Positions 53,178 through 61,608 of a DNA stretch of 64,000 nucleotides are shown one piece after another. Every line of letters starts with the position of its first letter. Within the stretch, counting starts at the first letter, position 1. Source of the stretch: Streptomyces halobius (GTDB lineage: Bacteria > Actinomycetota > Actinomycetes > Streptomycetales > Streptomycetaceae); the NCBI RefSeq assembly GCF_023277745.1, contig NZ_CP086322.1:2170001-2234000 (forward strand). The letters run 5' to 3'. Below the pieces are notes generated by a model. The model was not told where the DNA came from, did not search any database, and saw only the letters and a program-made list of their open reading frames with translations. The translations under genes and the position numbers were made by a program.

Positions 53178-55487
53178 TCAGAGCACGTCGCCGGCCGAAT
53201 CCGCCGGCCTGCGCCGGGCCGCGCGGGCGGCCGGCAGGACCGAGGCCGCCGCCGCGGCCACCACCGCGAGGGCGCCGACCAGCAGCAGGACGCCCAGGCC
53301 GGGTGGCTGTGCGAGGCCGGTTCCCCAGCCGCTGGTGCGGCCCTGGAGGTCGATGAGCCAACCGGAGGCGGAGCCCCCGAGCACGGTCCCGGTGATCGCG
53401 GCCGCCAGGGCGATGAAGACGGTGGCGGACACGATCACCGCGCTGACCTGACGTGGGGTCAGTCCGATGGCCTTCAGGGCGAGCAGGTCGCGGCCGCGTT
53501 CGCGGACCCCGGCGCTGACCGTCGTCGACAGTTCCGCCAGCCCGATGAGGACGAGGACGGTGATCAGGCCGGCGGTGACCGCGCGGACCGCCGACAGCTG
53601 GTCGGCGGGGTTGGGGATCTCGCGTATCTCGACGCGGCCGTCGGAGGCCCGGGTCAGGGCGTCGCGGACCTCGGCGGGGTCGGCTCCGGGGCGCAGCACG
53701 AGGTGGTAGAAGTCGGCGTGCAGGGCCGGATCGGTGTCGCGCAAGGTGTCCAGGGCGGTGGAGATCACCCGGCCGCCGTCGGACGGTTCGATGCTGCGGC
53801 CGACGATGTGGAGGACGTGCGGCCGTCCGGCGACGGTCATCCGTACCCAGTCGCCGACCCGCGCGTCCAGGAGGTCGAGCAGCCCCTGCCCGGCGATCGC
53901 CTCGTCGGGGCCGTGCGCGGCGCGGCCCTCCACGAGGGAGAACGGGTAGGGCCGGGCGTCCGTGCCGAGGCCGCGCAGGGTGATGGTGCCGGTCTGGCCC
54001 GGTACCAGGGCCTGAACCTCGACCCCCGGGTAGGCGGTCACTTCCGGCCGGTCCGTGAGCCGCTGTCGCAGCTCCCGCTCGCCGAGGCTGTCGGAGCGCG
54101 CCGTGAGCGCGGCGGGCAGGCCGACGTCCTCCGGGTGGGAGGAGAAGCGGTCCAGGGTGGACCAGGCTCCCAGCGCGATGGTGATCAGGAGGAGCGGGAC
54201 GGTCAGCCGGCCGACGGCGGCCAGGCCGCGCAGCGGGCGGTGGAAGGCGCCCCGCCAGCCGAGCACCAGGGCCGGTGGGAGCCGGAGGCCGAGCGCCCGC
54301 CGGGTGGTGGCCAGCCGGCGGCCGGCGGCCACGGCGGCGCGGGCGACGGGGACCGGTGGTACCCGCCCGGCCCGCCAGGCGGCCAGGCAGGTCGCCGAAC
54401 CGATGAAGGCCACCACGCCGCCGGAAATGGCGTAGGGCAGCCAGGTGTGCTCGGGGAGCTGGTGCCACAGGGCCATCGCCTCGCCGATCCGGCCGGGGAC
54501 CAGGGTGCCGAGCGCCTGGGTGAGCACCACGCCGAGCGCCACGCCCAGCAGCGCGAAGCCGAGGTGCAGCGCGAGGAACATCCGGACGACCTGGCCGGGG
54601 GTGAATCCGATGGCCTTGAGGACCGAGATGTCCCGTAGGTGGCCGCGGACCCGGGTGCTGATGGCGCCGCCGACCGCCAGTGCGGCGGCGAGCAGCGCGC
54701 CGAGCCCGAACAGGCCGAGCAGCCGGCCGAGCAGCTGGTTGTCGCTCCCGGCCTCGGCCTTGGCCTGCCGCCAGGTGGAGACGTCGGTGATCTGGTCGGC
54801 GCCCAGCCGGGTGACCGCCCGTTGGACGACGTAGTCGGTGTCCTGCTGGTCGGCGAGCCGAAGGCCGATGGTCCGGCCGCGCTGGTCGGGGCCTGCGTGC
54901 GAGGCGTCGAGGGCCGCGGGGAGCACCCAGGCCACGCCCGGCGTCTCGCCCGCGCGGAACGCGGCCTCGGCGGTGTCCGCGACGCCCACCACCCGCAGGG
55001 GCGACGGGAAGCCGCTCAGCGCGAGGGAGTCCCCCGGTTTGACCCACAGTGCCCTGGCCACCGAGGCGTCCAGGACGATGCCGTTGACGGCGTCCGCGTC
55101 GGTGTCCGGATCGAGCCAACGGCCCTCGGTGATCTGCGGGGCGGCGGTGGCGGGACGGTGCGGTGTGCCGCGGAGCTCCAACGCCGCCTTGGATCCGCCG
55201 AGTTGACGGCTCGCGGTGCTGCGGACCGTACGGAAGGGGCCGGAGGCGGCGCGTACCTCGTCCAGTTCGGCGAGTGATCCGGCCGGGGCCCCGGCCTGGG
55301 TGTGGATCCATACGTGGGCGCCGGAGGACTGGGTGAAGACCCGCTGCCAGGGGTCGGCCGCGTAGGCGAACAGGGTGGTCGCCAGCAGCAGCGAGATGGT
55401 GATTCCGGCCGTCGCCAGCACGATGAGCACGGCCGCGGCGCGGTTCGCTCTGAGGTGCGCGTGTGTCCAGCGCGCCGCTGCTCGCAC
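53178..55487 (-). CDS. FtsX-type ABC transporter permease (MacB-like)
   Basis: A 769-residue permease with two FtsX-like domains. Helix pairs surround LLGLFGLGALLAAALAVGGA ... VRGHLRDISVLKAIGFTPGQ, and again VLVLIGLAELSTTVSAGVRE ... GRDLLALKAIGLTPRQVSAV. Large extracytoplasmic domains lie between helices 1-2 and in the second half. It follows the ATPase gene by six bases. The complex probably exports a lipid, peptide or drug, or releases lipoproteins. Confidence 0.9.
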   Translation of the reverse strand: MRAAARWTHAHLRANRAAAVLIVLATAGITISLLLATTLFAYAADPWQRVFTQSSGAHVWIHTQAGAPAGSLAELDEVRAASGPFRTVRSTASRQLGGSKAALELRGTPHRPATAAPQITEGRWLDPDTDADAVNGIVLDASVARALWVKPGDSLALSGFPSPLRVVGVADTAEAAFRAGETPGVAWVLPAALDASHAGPDQRGRTIGLRLADQQDTDYVVQRAVTRLGADQITDVSTWRQAKAEAGSDNQLLGRLLGLFGLGALLAAALAVGGAISTRVRGHLRDISVLKAIGFTPGQVVRMFLALHLGFALLGVALGVVLTQALGTLVPGRIGEAMALWHQLPEHTWLPYAISGGVVAFIGSATCLAAWRAGRVPPVPVARAAVAAGRRLATTRRALGLRLPPALVLGWRGAFHRPLRGLAAVGRLTVPLLLITIALGAWSTLDRFSSHPEDVGLPAALTARSDSLGERELRQRLTDRPEVTAYPGVEVQALVPGQTGTITLRGLGTDARPYPFSLVEGRAAHGPDEAIAGQGLLDLLDARVGDWVRMTVAGRPHVLHIVGRSIEPSDGGRVISTALDTLRDTDPALHADFYHLVLRPGADPAEVRDALTRASDGRVEIREIPNPADQLSAVRAVTAGLITVLVLIGLAELSTTVSAGVRERGRDLLALKAIGLTPRQVSAVIVSATVFIALAAAITGTVLGGSASGWLIDLQGRTSGWGTGLAQPPGLGVLLLVGALAVVAAAAASVLPAARAARRRPADSAGDVL

Positions 55488-55493
55488 GGCGGG

Positions 55494-56255
55494 TCAGCCC
55501 TTGAGCTTGAGGACGTCGGCCACACCGGCCTCGGGGCGGGTCCGGCCGCCGTCGAGGCGCGCGTCGTCGGCCACCTGGCCGTCGAAGAAGCTGATCACCC
55601 GGTCCGCGGCGCTGGCCATGCGCGCGTCATGGGTGACCAGCAAGATCGTCTGGCCGCGCTGGTGGAACCGGGTGAGCAGGCGCAGCACCTCCCGGGTGCC
55701 CTTGCTGTCCAGGCTGCCCGCGGGTTCGTCGGCGAGCAGCAGGCTGGGGGCGTTGACCAGCGCGCGGGCCAGCGCGACACGCTGCTGTTCGCCGCCGGAC
55801 AGCTCGCCCGGCGTGCTGTTCTCCTTGCCCGTCAGGCCCAGCTCTTCGAGCAGTTCGACGCGGTGCGCGCGGGCCTTCCGCGGCGAGCTGCCGGCCAGCA
55901 GCGCGGGCAGCTCGACATTGTCGGCGACGCTGAGGTTGGAGACCAGGTTGAAGAACTGGAAGACGATGCCGATGTGGTTGCGGCGCAGCACGGCCCAGCG
56001 TGCCTCGCTGCAGGAGTCGACCCGGCGGCCGTCGAGCCAGATGGCACCGCTGTCGGGCCGGCCGAGGCCGCCGAGCAGGTGCAGCAGGGTGGATTTGCCC
56101 GCTCCGGAGGGCCCGGTGACGGCCACGAACTCGCCACGCTCGATACTCAGGTCGACACCGCGCACCGCGTGGACCGGCGCGGCACCTTCCGGCCGGTGGG
56201 TCTTGACCAGGCCGGCTGCCCGCAGTATCGGGCCGGACGGCTCGTCCCGGTTCAT
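55494..56255 (-). CDS. ABC transporter ATP-binding protein (LolD/MacB-like)
   Basis: A 253-residue ATPase. Walker A GPSGAGKST lies at 48-56; the signature LSGGEQQRVALARAL, Walker B LLLADEPAGSLD and the switch His (VTHD) are intact. It energises the FtsX-type permease encoded next. ATG 56255 overlaps the PadR stop (ATGA), and GGAGGAATTGGA is the ribosome site. Confidence 0.93.
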   Translation of the reverse strand: MNRDEPSGPILRAAGLVKTHRPEGAAPVHAVRGVDLSIERGEFVAVTGPSGAGKSTLLHLLGGLGRPDSGAIWLDGRRVDSCSEARWAVLRRNHIGIVFQFFNLVSNLSVADNVELPALLAGSSPRKARAHRVELLEELGLTGKENSTPGELSGGEQQRVALARALVNAPSLLLADEPAGSLDSKGTREVLRLLTRFHQRGQTILLVTHDARMASAADRVISFFDGQVADDARLDGGRTRPEAGVADVLKLKG

Positions 56256-56758
56256 TCCAATTCCTCCTGACAGCGCTCCAGCCAGTCCAGATCCGCCTGG
56301 AGATGCAGCATGGCGCCCTCGATCAGCAGCTGCGCCACCCGGTTGTCCCGGTCCTCGACCGCGGCGAGCTTCGACAGATCGCGCATGGTGTTGAGGTAGT
56401 GCCGTCGCTGCTTGTTGATCAGGGTGATCTGGTCGGCGATGCCGGTGCGCGGGGCGAGCGCGAGCTTCATGAAGAACTCGTCGCGCACCCGCGGCTCGGC
56501 GGTGGTCTCCTCGAACCACGCGTCCACCGTCTCGCGTCCCGCCGCGGTGATCCGGTAGATGCGCTTGTTCGGGCGGTCGGCCTGCTCGACGTCCTCTCCC
56601 TCGATCAGGCCCGCCTTCTCCAGCCTGCCGAGGGTGACGTAGATCTGGCCGACGTTCGGCTGAGGGTATGCGGCTCCCAGGAGGTTCTCAAGGGCCTGCT
56701 TGAGTTCGTAGCCATGGGCGGGTCCGCCGACCAACAGCGCCAGGAGTGCCAGCCGCAC
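56252..56758 (-). CDS. PadR-family transcriptional regulator
   Basis: A 168-residue PadR-type repressor with an N-terminal winged helix (LALLALLVGGPAHGYELKQA ... PNVGQIYVTLGRLEKAGLIE) and a helical C-terminal dimerisation domain (LIEGAMLHLQADLDWLERCQ). It is the first gene of the PadR-ATPase-permease operon. Such repressors usually control the ABC pump they are co-transcribed with. A perfect inverted repeat about 70 bases upstream (56826-56845) is a candidate operator. Confidence 0.92.
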   Translation of the reverse strand: MRLALLALLVGGPAHGYELKQALENLLGAAYPQPNVGQIYVTLGRLEKAGLIEGEDVEQADRPNKRIYRITAAGRETVDAWFEETTAEPRVRDEFFMKLALAPRTGIADQITLINKQRRHYLNTMRDLSKLAAVEDRDNRVAQLLIEGAMLHLQADLDWLERCQEELE

Positions 56759-56825
56759 GCTCTCCCTCTCCCTCCCCGCGGTACCTGTCGGTTAGCTGAA
56801 CCCGTTCCGGTGTGATCAGGCTCGC

Positions 56826-56845
56826 TGTCGCATCTTCCTGCGACA
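56826..56845. promoter_or_regulatory. Inverted repeat in the PadR/solute-binding protein divergent promoter
   Basis: TGTCGCA / TGCGACA with a six-base spacer (TCTTCC), followed directly by TAGTAT (56848-56853), a plausible -10 box for the rightward gene. It lies in the 171-base gap between the PadR start and the solute-binding protein start. It could mediate PadR control of both directions. Confidence 0.65.
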
Positions 56846-56929
56846 TCTAGTATCCCGCATGCCTAACAGGTATACAGGGGTCGGCCATCGGGCCAGCGTC
56901 AAGGACGACGCCTGTACGAGGAGGAGCTC

Positions 56930-58201
56930 ATGCGGTGGAAGCGTGCCGCGGGTCGCCTCCTGCTCGTCTGCTCGCTGCTGTTCGCGGGCCAGGCGGGTGC
57001 ACAGGCCGGTGAGCCTACCCTCGACACGGACAGGCGGGGCCCGCTCACCCTGGTGACGGGCGGCGATCTCACCGGCTATCTGCGCGGGGTCCTGGACGGC
57101 TGGAACAAGCGGCACCCCGGCGAGAAGGTGACGCTGGTCGAGCTGCCGGACGCCGCCGACGAGGTGCGCGCCCAGATGGTCACCGAGCTGCGCTCCGGCA
57201 GCGACCGCTTCGATGTGCTGAACATCGACGTGGCGTGGACATCGGAGTTCGCGGCCGCGGGATGGATCACTCCGATGGACGGCGGGCAGTTCCCGCTGGA
57301 CCGTTTCCTGCCTCCGGTGGTCGACACCGCCACCTTCCGGGGGCAGCTCTACGCCATCCCGTATATCACCAATGCCGGACTTCTCTACTACCGCAAGGAC
57401 ATTCTCGACCGCGAGGGCGCGCGACCGCCGCGCACCTGGGCCGAGTTGAAGCACCTGGCGAAAACGGTCGCGCCCAAGTACGGGCTGGACGGTTACGCGG
57501 GCCAGTTCCTGCCGTACGAGGGGCTGACCGCCAATGTCGGCGAGGCCGTGCAGTCCGCGGGTGGCTCGGTGCTCGCGGGTGAGGGCACACGCGTCACGGT
57601 GAACTCCCCTGCGGCTCGCCGGGGCCTGTCCTTCCTGCTCGACGGAGTGCGCGAGGGGTGGATCCCCCAGCGGGCGCTGGCCTTCAAGGAGGAGGAGTCC
57701 CGCAAAGCCTTCGAGGACGGCCGGCTGCTGTTCCTCCGGAACTGGCCGTACACGTACACGCTGGCCAACGCGGAATCCTCGAAGGTGGCGGGAAAGTTCG
57801 GCGCGGTGCCGTTGCCGGGACCGGACGGACCGGGTTCCAGCGTGCTCGGCGGCTCCAATCTGGCGGTCAACACACACTCGCGGCACCAGAAGTCGGCCGC
57901 CGACCTGATCTCCTATCTGACGAGTGAGCCGGTCCAGCGCGAGGTACTCACCAAGGGGGCGCTGCCGCCGGTGTGGGCGGATCTGTACGGGGAGCCGCAG
58001 TTGGTGCGGCGCTTCCCGTACCTCCCGACGCTGAAGCGGAGCGTGCTGACGGCCCGGCCCCGCCTCAAGAGCCCGCGGTACGACCAGGTGAGCCTGGCGA
58101 TCCAGGCCGTTGTCCATGACGCGCTCACCCACCGTCGGAGCACGGACGCGACCGTCGCGCGCCTGACGCGGGAGCTCCGGGCCATCGTCGCCCGCGGCTG
58201 A
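56930..58201 (+). CDS. Extracellular solute-binding protein family 1 (sugar ABC transporter type)
   Basis: A 423-residue binding protein with an N-terminal Sec signal (GRLLLVCSLLFAGQAGAQA). The only early cysteine is not in a good lipobox, so it may be freely secreted or poorly anchored. The mature part has the two-lobed family 1 fold (GPLTLVTGGDLTGYLRGVLD ... AIPYITNAGLLYYRKDILDR ... LLFLRNWPYTYTLANAESSK). It resembles trehalose/maltose-type binding proteins (ThuE-like). No permease is adjacent, so it may serve another transporter. GAGGAGGAG precedes the ATG. Confidence 0.9.
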   Translation: MRWKRAAGRLLLVCSLLFAGQAGAQAGEPTLDTDRRGPLTLVTGGDLTGYLRGVLDGWNKRHPGEKVTLVELPDAADEVRAQMVTELRSGSDRFDVLNIDVAWTSEFAAAGWITPMDGGQFPLDRFLPPVVDTATFRGQLYAIPYITNAGLLYYRKDILDREGARPPRTWAELKHLAKTVAPKYGLDGYAGQFLPYEGLTANVGEAVQSAGGSVLAGEGTRVTVNSPAARRGLSFLLDGVREGWIPQRALAFKEEESRKAFEDGRLLFLRNWPYTYTLANAESSKVAGKFGAVPLPGPDGPGSSVLGGSNLAVNTHSRHQKSAADLISYLTSEPVQREVLTKGALPPVWADLYGEPQLVRRFPYLPTLKRSVLTARPRLKSPRYDQVSLAIQAVVHDALTHRRSTDATVARLTRELRAIVARG

Positions 58202-58265
58202 CCCCGACCGGAACGGCCGGGCCCAGGCCGTTCCACTCACACTCCATCCATCTCCCTCTACTTAC

Positions 58266-58379
58266 TTGTTATGCACACACAGCAGTGATCGCAATACACC
58301 ACAAAATCGGGTATCTCGCAGCCATTTTCGGTCTTTCCGTTGACACCTGGAAGCCACGTCTACTTAACATGCATGCATA
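58266..58379 (+). promoter_or_regulatory. Promoter and operator region of the alpha-glucoside operon
   Basis: TTGACA (58340-58345) and TACTTA/TAACAT (58361-58370) form a plausible promoter. Overlapping its downstream end is the self-complementary ATGCATGCAT (58369-58378). The half-site TTGTTATGCA at 58267-58276 is the inverse of TGCATAACA at 58373-58381. This layout suits a LacI- or ROK-type regulator binding at two sites and looping; the regulator is not in the window. Confidence 0.6.
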
Positions 58380-58433
58380 ACAGAGGCCCCGCAGGCCGCA
58401 CGGCATGCCCAGGTAAGAACGGGATCACGGCAG

Positions 58434-60206
58434 ATGCTCATCGCCACCGCAGGAGACGGCCACCCGGCCGACCCCGCGCCCTCCGCGTCACTCCCCCGCC
58501 CGACGTCCCCCGACGCGGTCTCCCAGAAAGCCGCGGTCTCGCCCGCCACTGAAGGCGTGTCACACGGCACGGCACAGCGCTGGTGGCGCGACGCGGTCAT
58601 CTATCAGGTGTACGTCCGCAGCTTTCTGGACAGCACCGGCGACGGCATCGGCGATCTGGCCGGAGTGCGCGCCGGGCTCCCGTACCTCCGCAGGCTCGGC
58701 GTGGACGGCGTCTGGCTCAGCCCCTTCTACCCCTCCCCGCAGCACGACCACGGCTACGACGTCGCCGACTACCGGGACGTGGACCCCGTCTACGGCGATC
58801 TCGCCGAATTCGACCACCTGGTGGCCGACGCGCACCGGCTGGGCCTGAAGGTGCTCCTCGACATCGTGCCCAACCACTGCTCCAACGCCCACCCGTGGTT
58901 CCGCGCCGCCCTGGAGGACGTGCCGGGCGGCCCGTCACGGGCGCTGTTCCACTTCGCCGACGGGCGCGGACCGCACGGTGAGCTGCCGCCCAACAACTGG
59001 CGGGCCATGTTCGGCGGCCCCGCATGGTCCCGGGTCGAGGAAGCGGACGGCACGGACGGCCAGTGGTACCTCCACATGTTCACGCCCGAGCAGCCCGACC
59101 TGAACTGGCGGAACCCCGCCGTGGCCGCCGACTTCGACAAGGTGCTGCGCTTCTGGCTGGACCGCGGCGTCGACGGCTTCCGCATAGATGTCGCCGCCGG
59201 GCTGTTCAAGCACCCCCAACTCCCCGACTCCCCCGACCCGTCGGCCGACGAGCGGACCCGCGACTCGGTCAACCCGCTGGCCTGGAACCAGCCCGAGGTG
59301 CACCAGGTGTGGCGCGACTGGCGCGCGCTGTGCGAGGAGTACACGGCCCGGGACGGCCGCGACCGGCTGCTGGTCGGCGAGGTCTCCGTACGGACACCGG
59401 GCGAACAGGCCGCCTACGTCCGGCCCGACGAGCTGCACCAGGCGTTCTTCTTCCATCTGCTGACCGCCCGCTGGGACGTCGACACCTTCCGCACGGTCAT
59501 CTCCGAGGCGCTGACCGACATCGCGGACACCGGCTCCACCGTCACCTGGGTGCTCAACAACCACGACCAGGTCAGGACCGTCACCCGGTACGCGGCCGAA
59601 CCCGGAGGGGAACCGGGCGAACTGGGCCCGGCGCGCGCCCGCGCCGCCGCGCTGCTGATGCTGGCGCTCCCCGGCGCCGCGTACATCTACCAGGGCGAAG
59701 AACTGGGCCTGCCCGAGGTCGTCGACCTGCCGGACGAGGTCCTCACCGACCCGATCTTCCACCGTACGGGCAGCCGGCAGCACATCCGCGACGGCTGCCG
59801 GGTGCCGCTGCCCTGGACCGGGGACGCCGCCCCGTTCGGCTTCACCAGGGGTACCGACGCGGCGCCGCCCTGGCTGCCCCAGCCCGCGTGGTTCGCCGCA
59901 CACGCCACGGACCGGGCGCTGGCCGACACCCGGTCGTTCTGGCACCTGTACCGCGAGGGTCTGCAGCTGCGCCGCAGCCTCCCGCAGCTCGGCGAGGGCA
60001 CGCTGCGCTGGCTGGAGTCCCCGCCCCAGGTGCTGGCGTTCGTCCGCGGCGACGGACTGGTCTGCGCCGTCAACTTCGGAACCGAAGCGGCGCCCGCCCC
60101 CGTGCCCGGCAGCCCGCTGCTCGCGAGCGGCGACTGCCCGGCCGGCACGCTCCCCGGCTCCACCGCCGCCTGGTGGACGCACACCCCCGACCCCGACCTC
60201 CGATAG
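58434..60206 (+). CDS. GH13 alpha-glucosidase (AglA-like)
   Basis: A 590-residue GH13 enzyme of the oligo-1,6-glucosidase/alpha-glucosidase group. The catalytic residues are D252 (DGFRIDVAAGL), E316 (RLLVGEVSVR) and D378 (NNHDQVRT). The N-terminal 50 residues are unusual, Ala/Pro/Ser-rich and without a signal, so the enzyme acts in the cytoplasm on imported oligosaccharides. It is followed by a binding protein and two permeases. The operon arrangement matches the agl systems for maltose/trehalose/sucrose-type alpha-glucosides. The start codon is weakly supported by its ribosome site. Confidence 0.92.
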   Translation: MLIATAGDGHPADPAPSASLPRPTSPDAVSQKAAVSPATEGVSHGTAQRWWRDAVIYQVYVRSFLDSTGDGIGDLAGVRAGLPYLRRLGVDGVWLSPFYPSPQHDHGYDVADYRDVDPVYGDLAEFDHLVADAHRLGLKVLLDIVPNHCSNAHPWFRAALEDVPGGPSRALFHFADGRGPHGELPPNNWRAMFGGPAWSRVEEADGTDGQWYLHMFTPEQPDLNWRNPAVAADFDKVLRFWLDRGVDGFRIDVAAGLFKHPQLPDSPDPSADERTRDSVNPLAWNQPEVHQVWRDWRALCEEYTARDGRDRLLVGEVSVRTPGEQAAYVRPDELHQAFFFHLLTARWDVDTFRTVISEALTDIADTGSTVTWVLNNHDQVRTVTRYAAEPGGEPGELGPARARAAALLMLALPGAAYIYQGEELGLPEVVDLPDEVLTDPIFHRTGSRQHIRDGCRVPLPWTGDAAPFGFTRGTDAAPPWLPQPAWFAAHATDRALADTRSFWHLYREGLQLRRSLPQLGEGTLRWLESPPQVLAFVRGDGLVCAVNFGTEAAPAPVPGSPLLASGDCPAGTLPGSTAAWWTHTPDPDLR

Positions 60207-60228
60207 CCCCACCGAAGGGAATCCCGCC

Positions 60229-61572
60229 GTGAGACACACCACACCACGACGCAACAGCCACACCAGAACCGCCATATCCGGCGCGGCCGTGCTCGGCCTG
60301 GCGCTCACCGCGACCGCATGCGGCGGCGGAGTCTCCGCCGGGGGCGGCGAGCAGAAGCTCAGCGGCCAGACGCTGACCGTCGCCGGCGTCTGGACCGGCG
60401 TGGAACAGGCCAATTTCCAGAAGGTCCTGGACGCGTTCTCCGCGAGGACCGGCGCGAAGGTCACCTTCTCCTCCACCGGCGACAATGTCTCGACCGTCGT
60501 CGGCAGCCAGATCGAGGGCGGCAACGCCCCCGACGTGGTGATGGTGCCTCAGGTCGGCGTGCTCCAGCAGTTCGCCGAGAAGGGCTGGCTCGCGCCCCTG
60601 TCGGCGAAGGTCGGCGCCAACGCGAAGGCCAACTTCGCGAAGGTGTGGAAGGACTACGGCACGGTCGACAAGTCCTACTACGGCCTCTACTTCAAGGCGT
60701 CCCACAAGTCGACGGTCTGGTACAGCCCGGAGGCGTTCGAGCAGGCCGGCGTCAAGCCCGCGAAGACGTACAAGGACATGCTGAAGGCGGGCCGTACGCT
60801 CTCCGAATCGGGCGTACCGGCGTTCTCCGTCGCGGGCGAGGCCGGCTGGCCGCTCACCGACTGGTTCGAGAACATCTACCTCTCCCAGGCGGGACAGGAC
60901 AACTACGACAAGCTCGCCGCCCATCAGATCCCGTGGACGCACCCCACCGTCGTCAAGACGCTCACCACGCTCGGCGAGCTGTTCGGCGACAAGAACCTGG
61001 TGTCCGGCGGCGGGGCGGGGGCGCTGCGCACCGACTTCCCCGAGTCCGTCCAGCAGGTCTTCGGTCCGGAGCCGCAGGCGGCCATGGTCTACGAGGGGGA
61101 CTTCGTCAGCGCCCTGATCACCGAGGAGCTCCACAAGGAGGTCGGCACGGACGCCAGGTTCTTCCCCTTCCCCGCGGTCGACGACGGCGAGGCGCCGGTG
61201 GTCAGCGGCGGTGACGCGGCCGTGGTGCTCAAGGCCGGGAAGAACAAGAAGGCCGCGATGGAGCTGGTGGAGTATCTGTCCACGCCCGACGCGGCCGCCA
61301 TCTGGGCCAAGGCCGGCGGCTTCATCTCGCCCAACAAGAACGTGCCCGCCGACGCCTACCACGACGCGATCACCCGCAGCGCGGCCAGGTCCCTGACCGA
61401 CGCCGGGAATTCCGTGCGGTTCGACATGTCCGACCAGGCCCCGGCGGCCTTCGGCGGCACCCAGGGCGCCGGTGAGTGGAAGCTGCTGCAGGACTTCCTG
61501 CGCGACCCCTCCGACCCCAAGGGCACGGCCGCCAAGCTGGAGGCCGCCGCGGCCAAGGCGTTTCGGAACTAA
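60229..61572 (+). CDS. aglE: Alpha-glucoside ABC transporter substrate-binding lipoprotein (AglE-like)
   Basis: A 447-residue lipoprotein. Signal GAAVLGLALTATAC has a lipobox with C31, and GGG follows. The fold is family 1 sugar-binding (LTVAGVWTGVEQANFQKVLD ... VVMVPQVGVLQQFAEKGWLA). In operon with GH13 and two permeases, it should capture alpha-glucosides outside the cell. AAGGGAATC gives a ribosome site for the GTG start. The gene symbol is used by analogy to agl operons. Confidence 0.9.
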   Translation: MRHTTPRRNSHTRTAISGAAVLGLALTATACGGGVSAGGGEQKLSGQTLTVAGVWTGVEQANFQKVLDAFSARTGAKVTFSSTGDNVSTVVGSQIEGGNAPDVVMVPQVGVLQQFAEKGWLAPLSAKVGANAKANFAKVWKDYGTVDKSYYGLYFKASHKSTVWYSPEAFEQAGVKPAKTYKDMLKAGRTLSESGVPAFSVAGEAGWPLTDWFENIYLSQAGQDNYDKLAAHQIPWTHPTVVKTLTTLGELFGDKNLVSGGGAGALRTDFPESVQQVFGPEPQAAMVYEGDFVSALITEELHKEVGTDARFFPFPAVDDGEAPVVSGGDAAVVLKAGKNKKAAMELVEYLSTPDAAAIWAKAGGFISPNKNVPADAYHDAITRSAARSLTDAGNSVRFDMSDQAPAAFGGTQGAGEWKLLQDFLRDPSDPKGTAAKLEAAAAKAFRN

Positions 61573-61608
61573 GGATCACCAGGACCCACAGGACCACGAG
61601 GCCGATCC

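Noticed and set aside
58935..60524. Minus-strand frame opposite the GH13 gene
   Set aside because: Antisense to a catalytic GH13 domain with intact active site; no recognisable motif.
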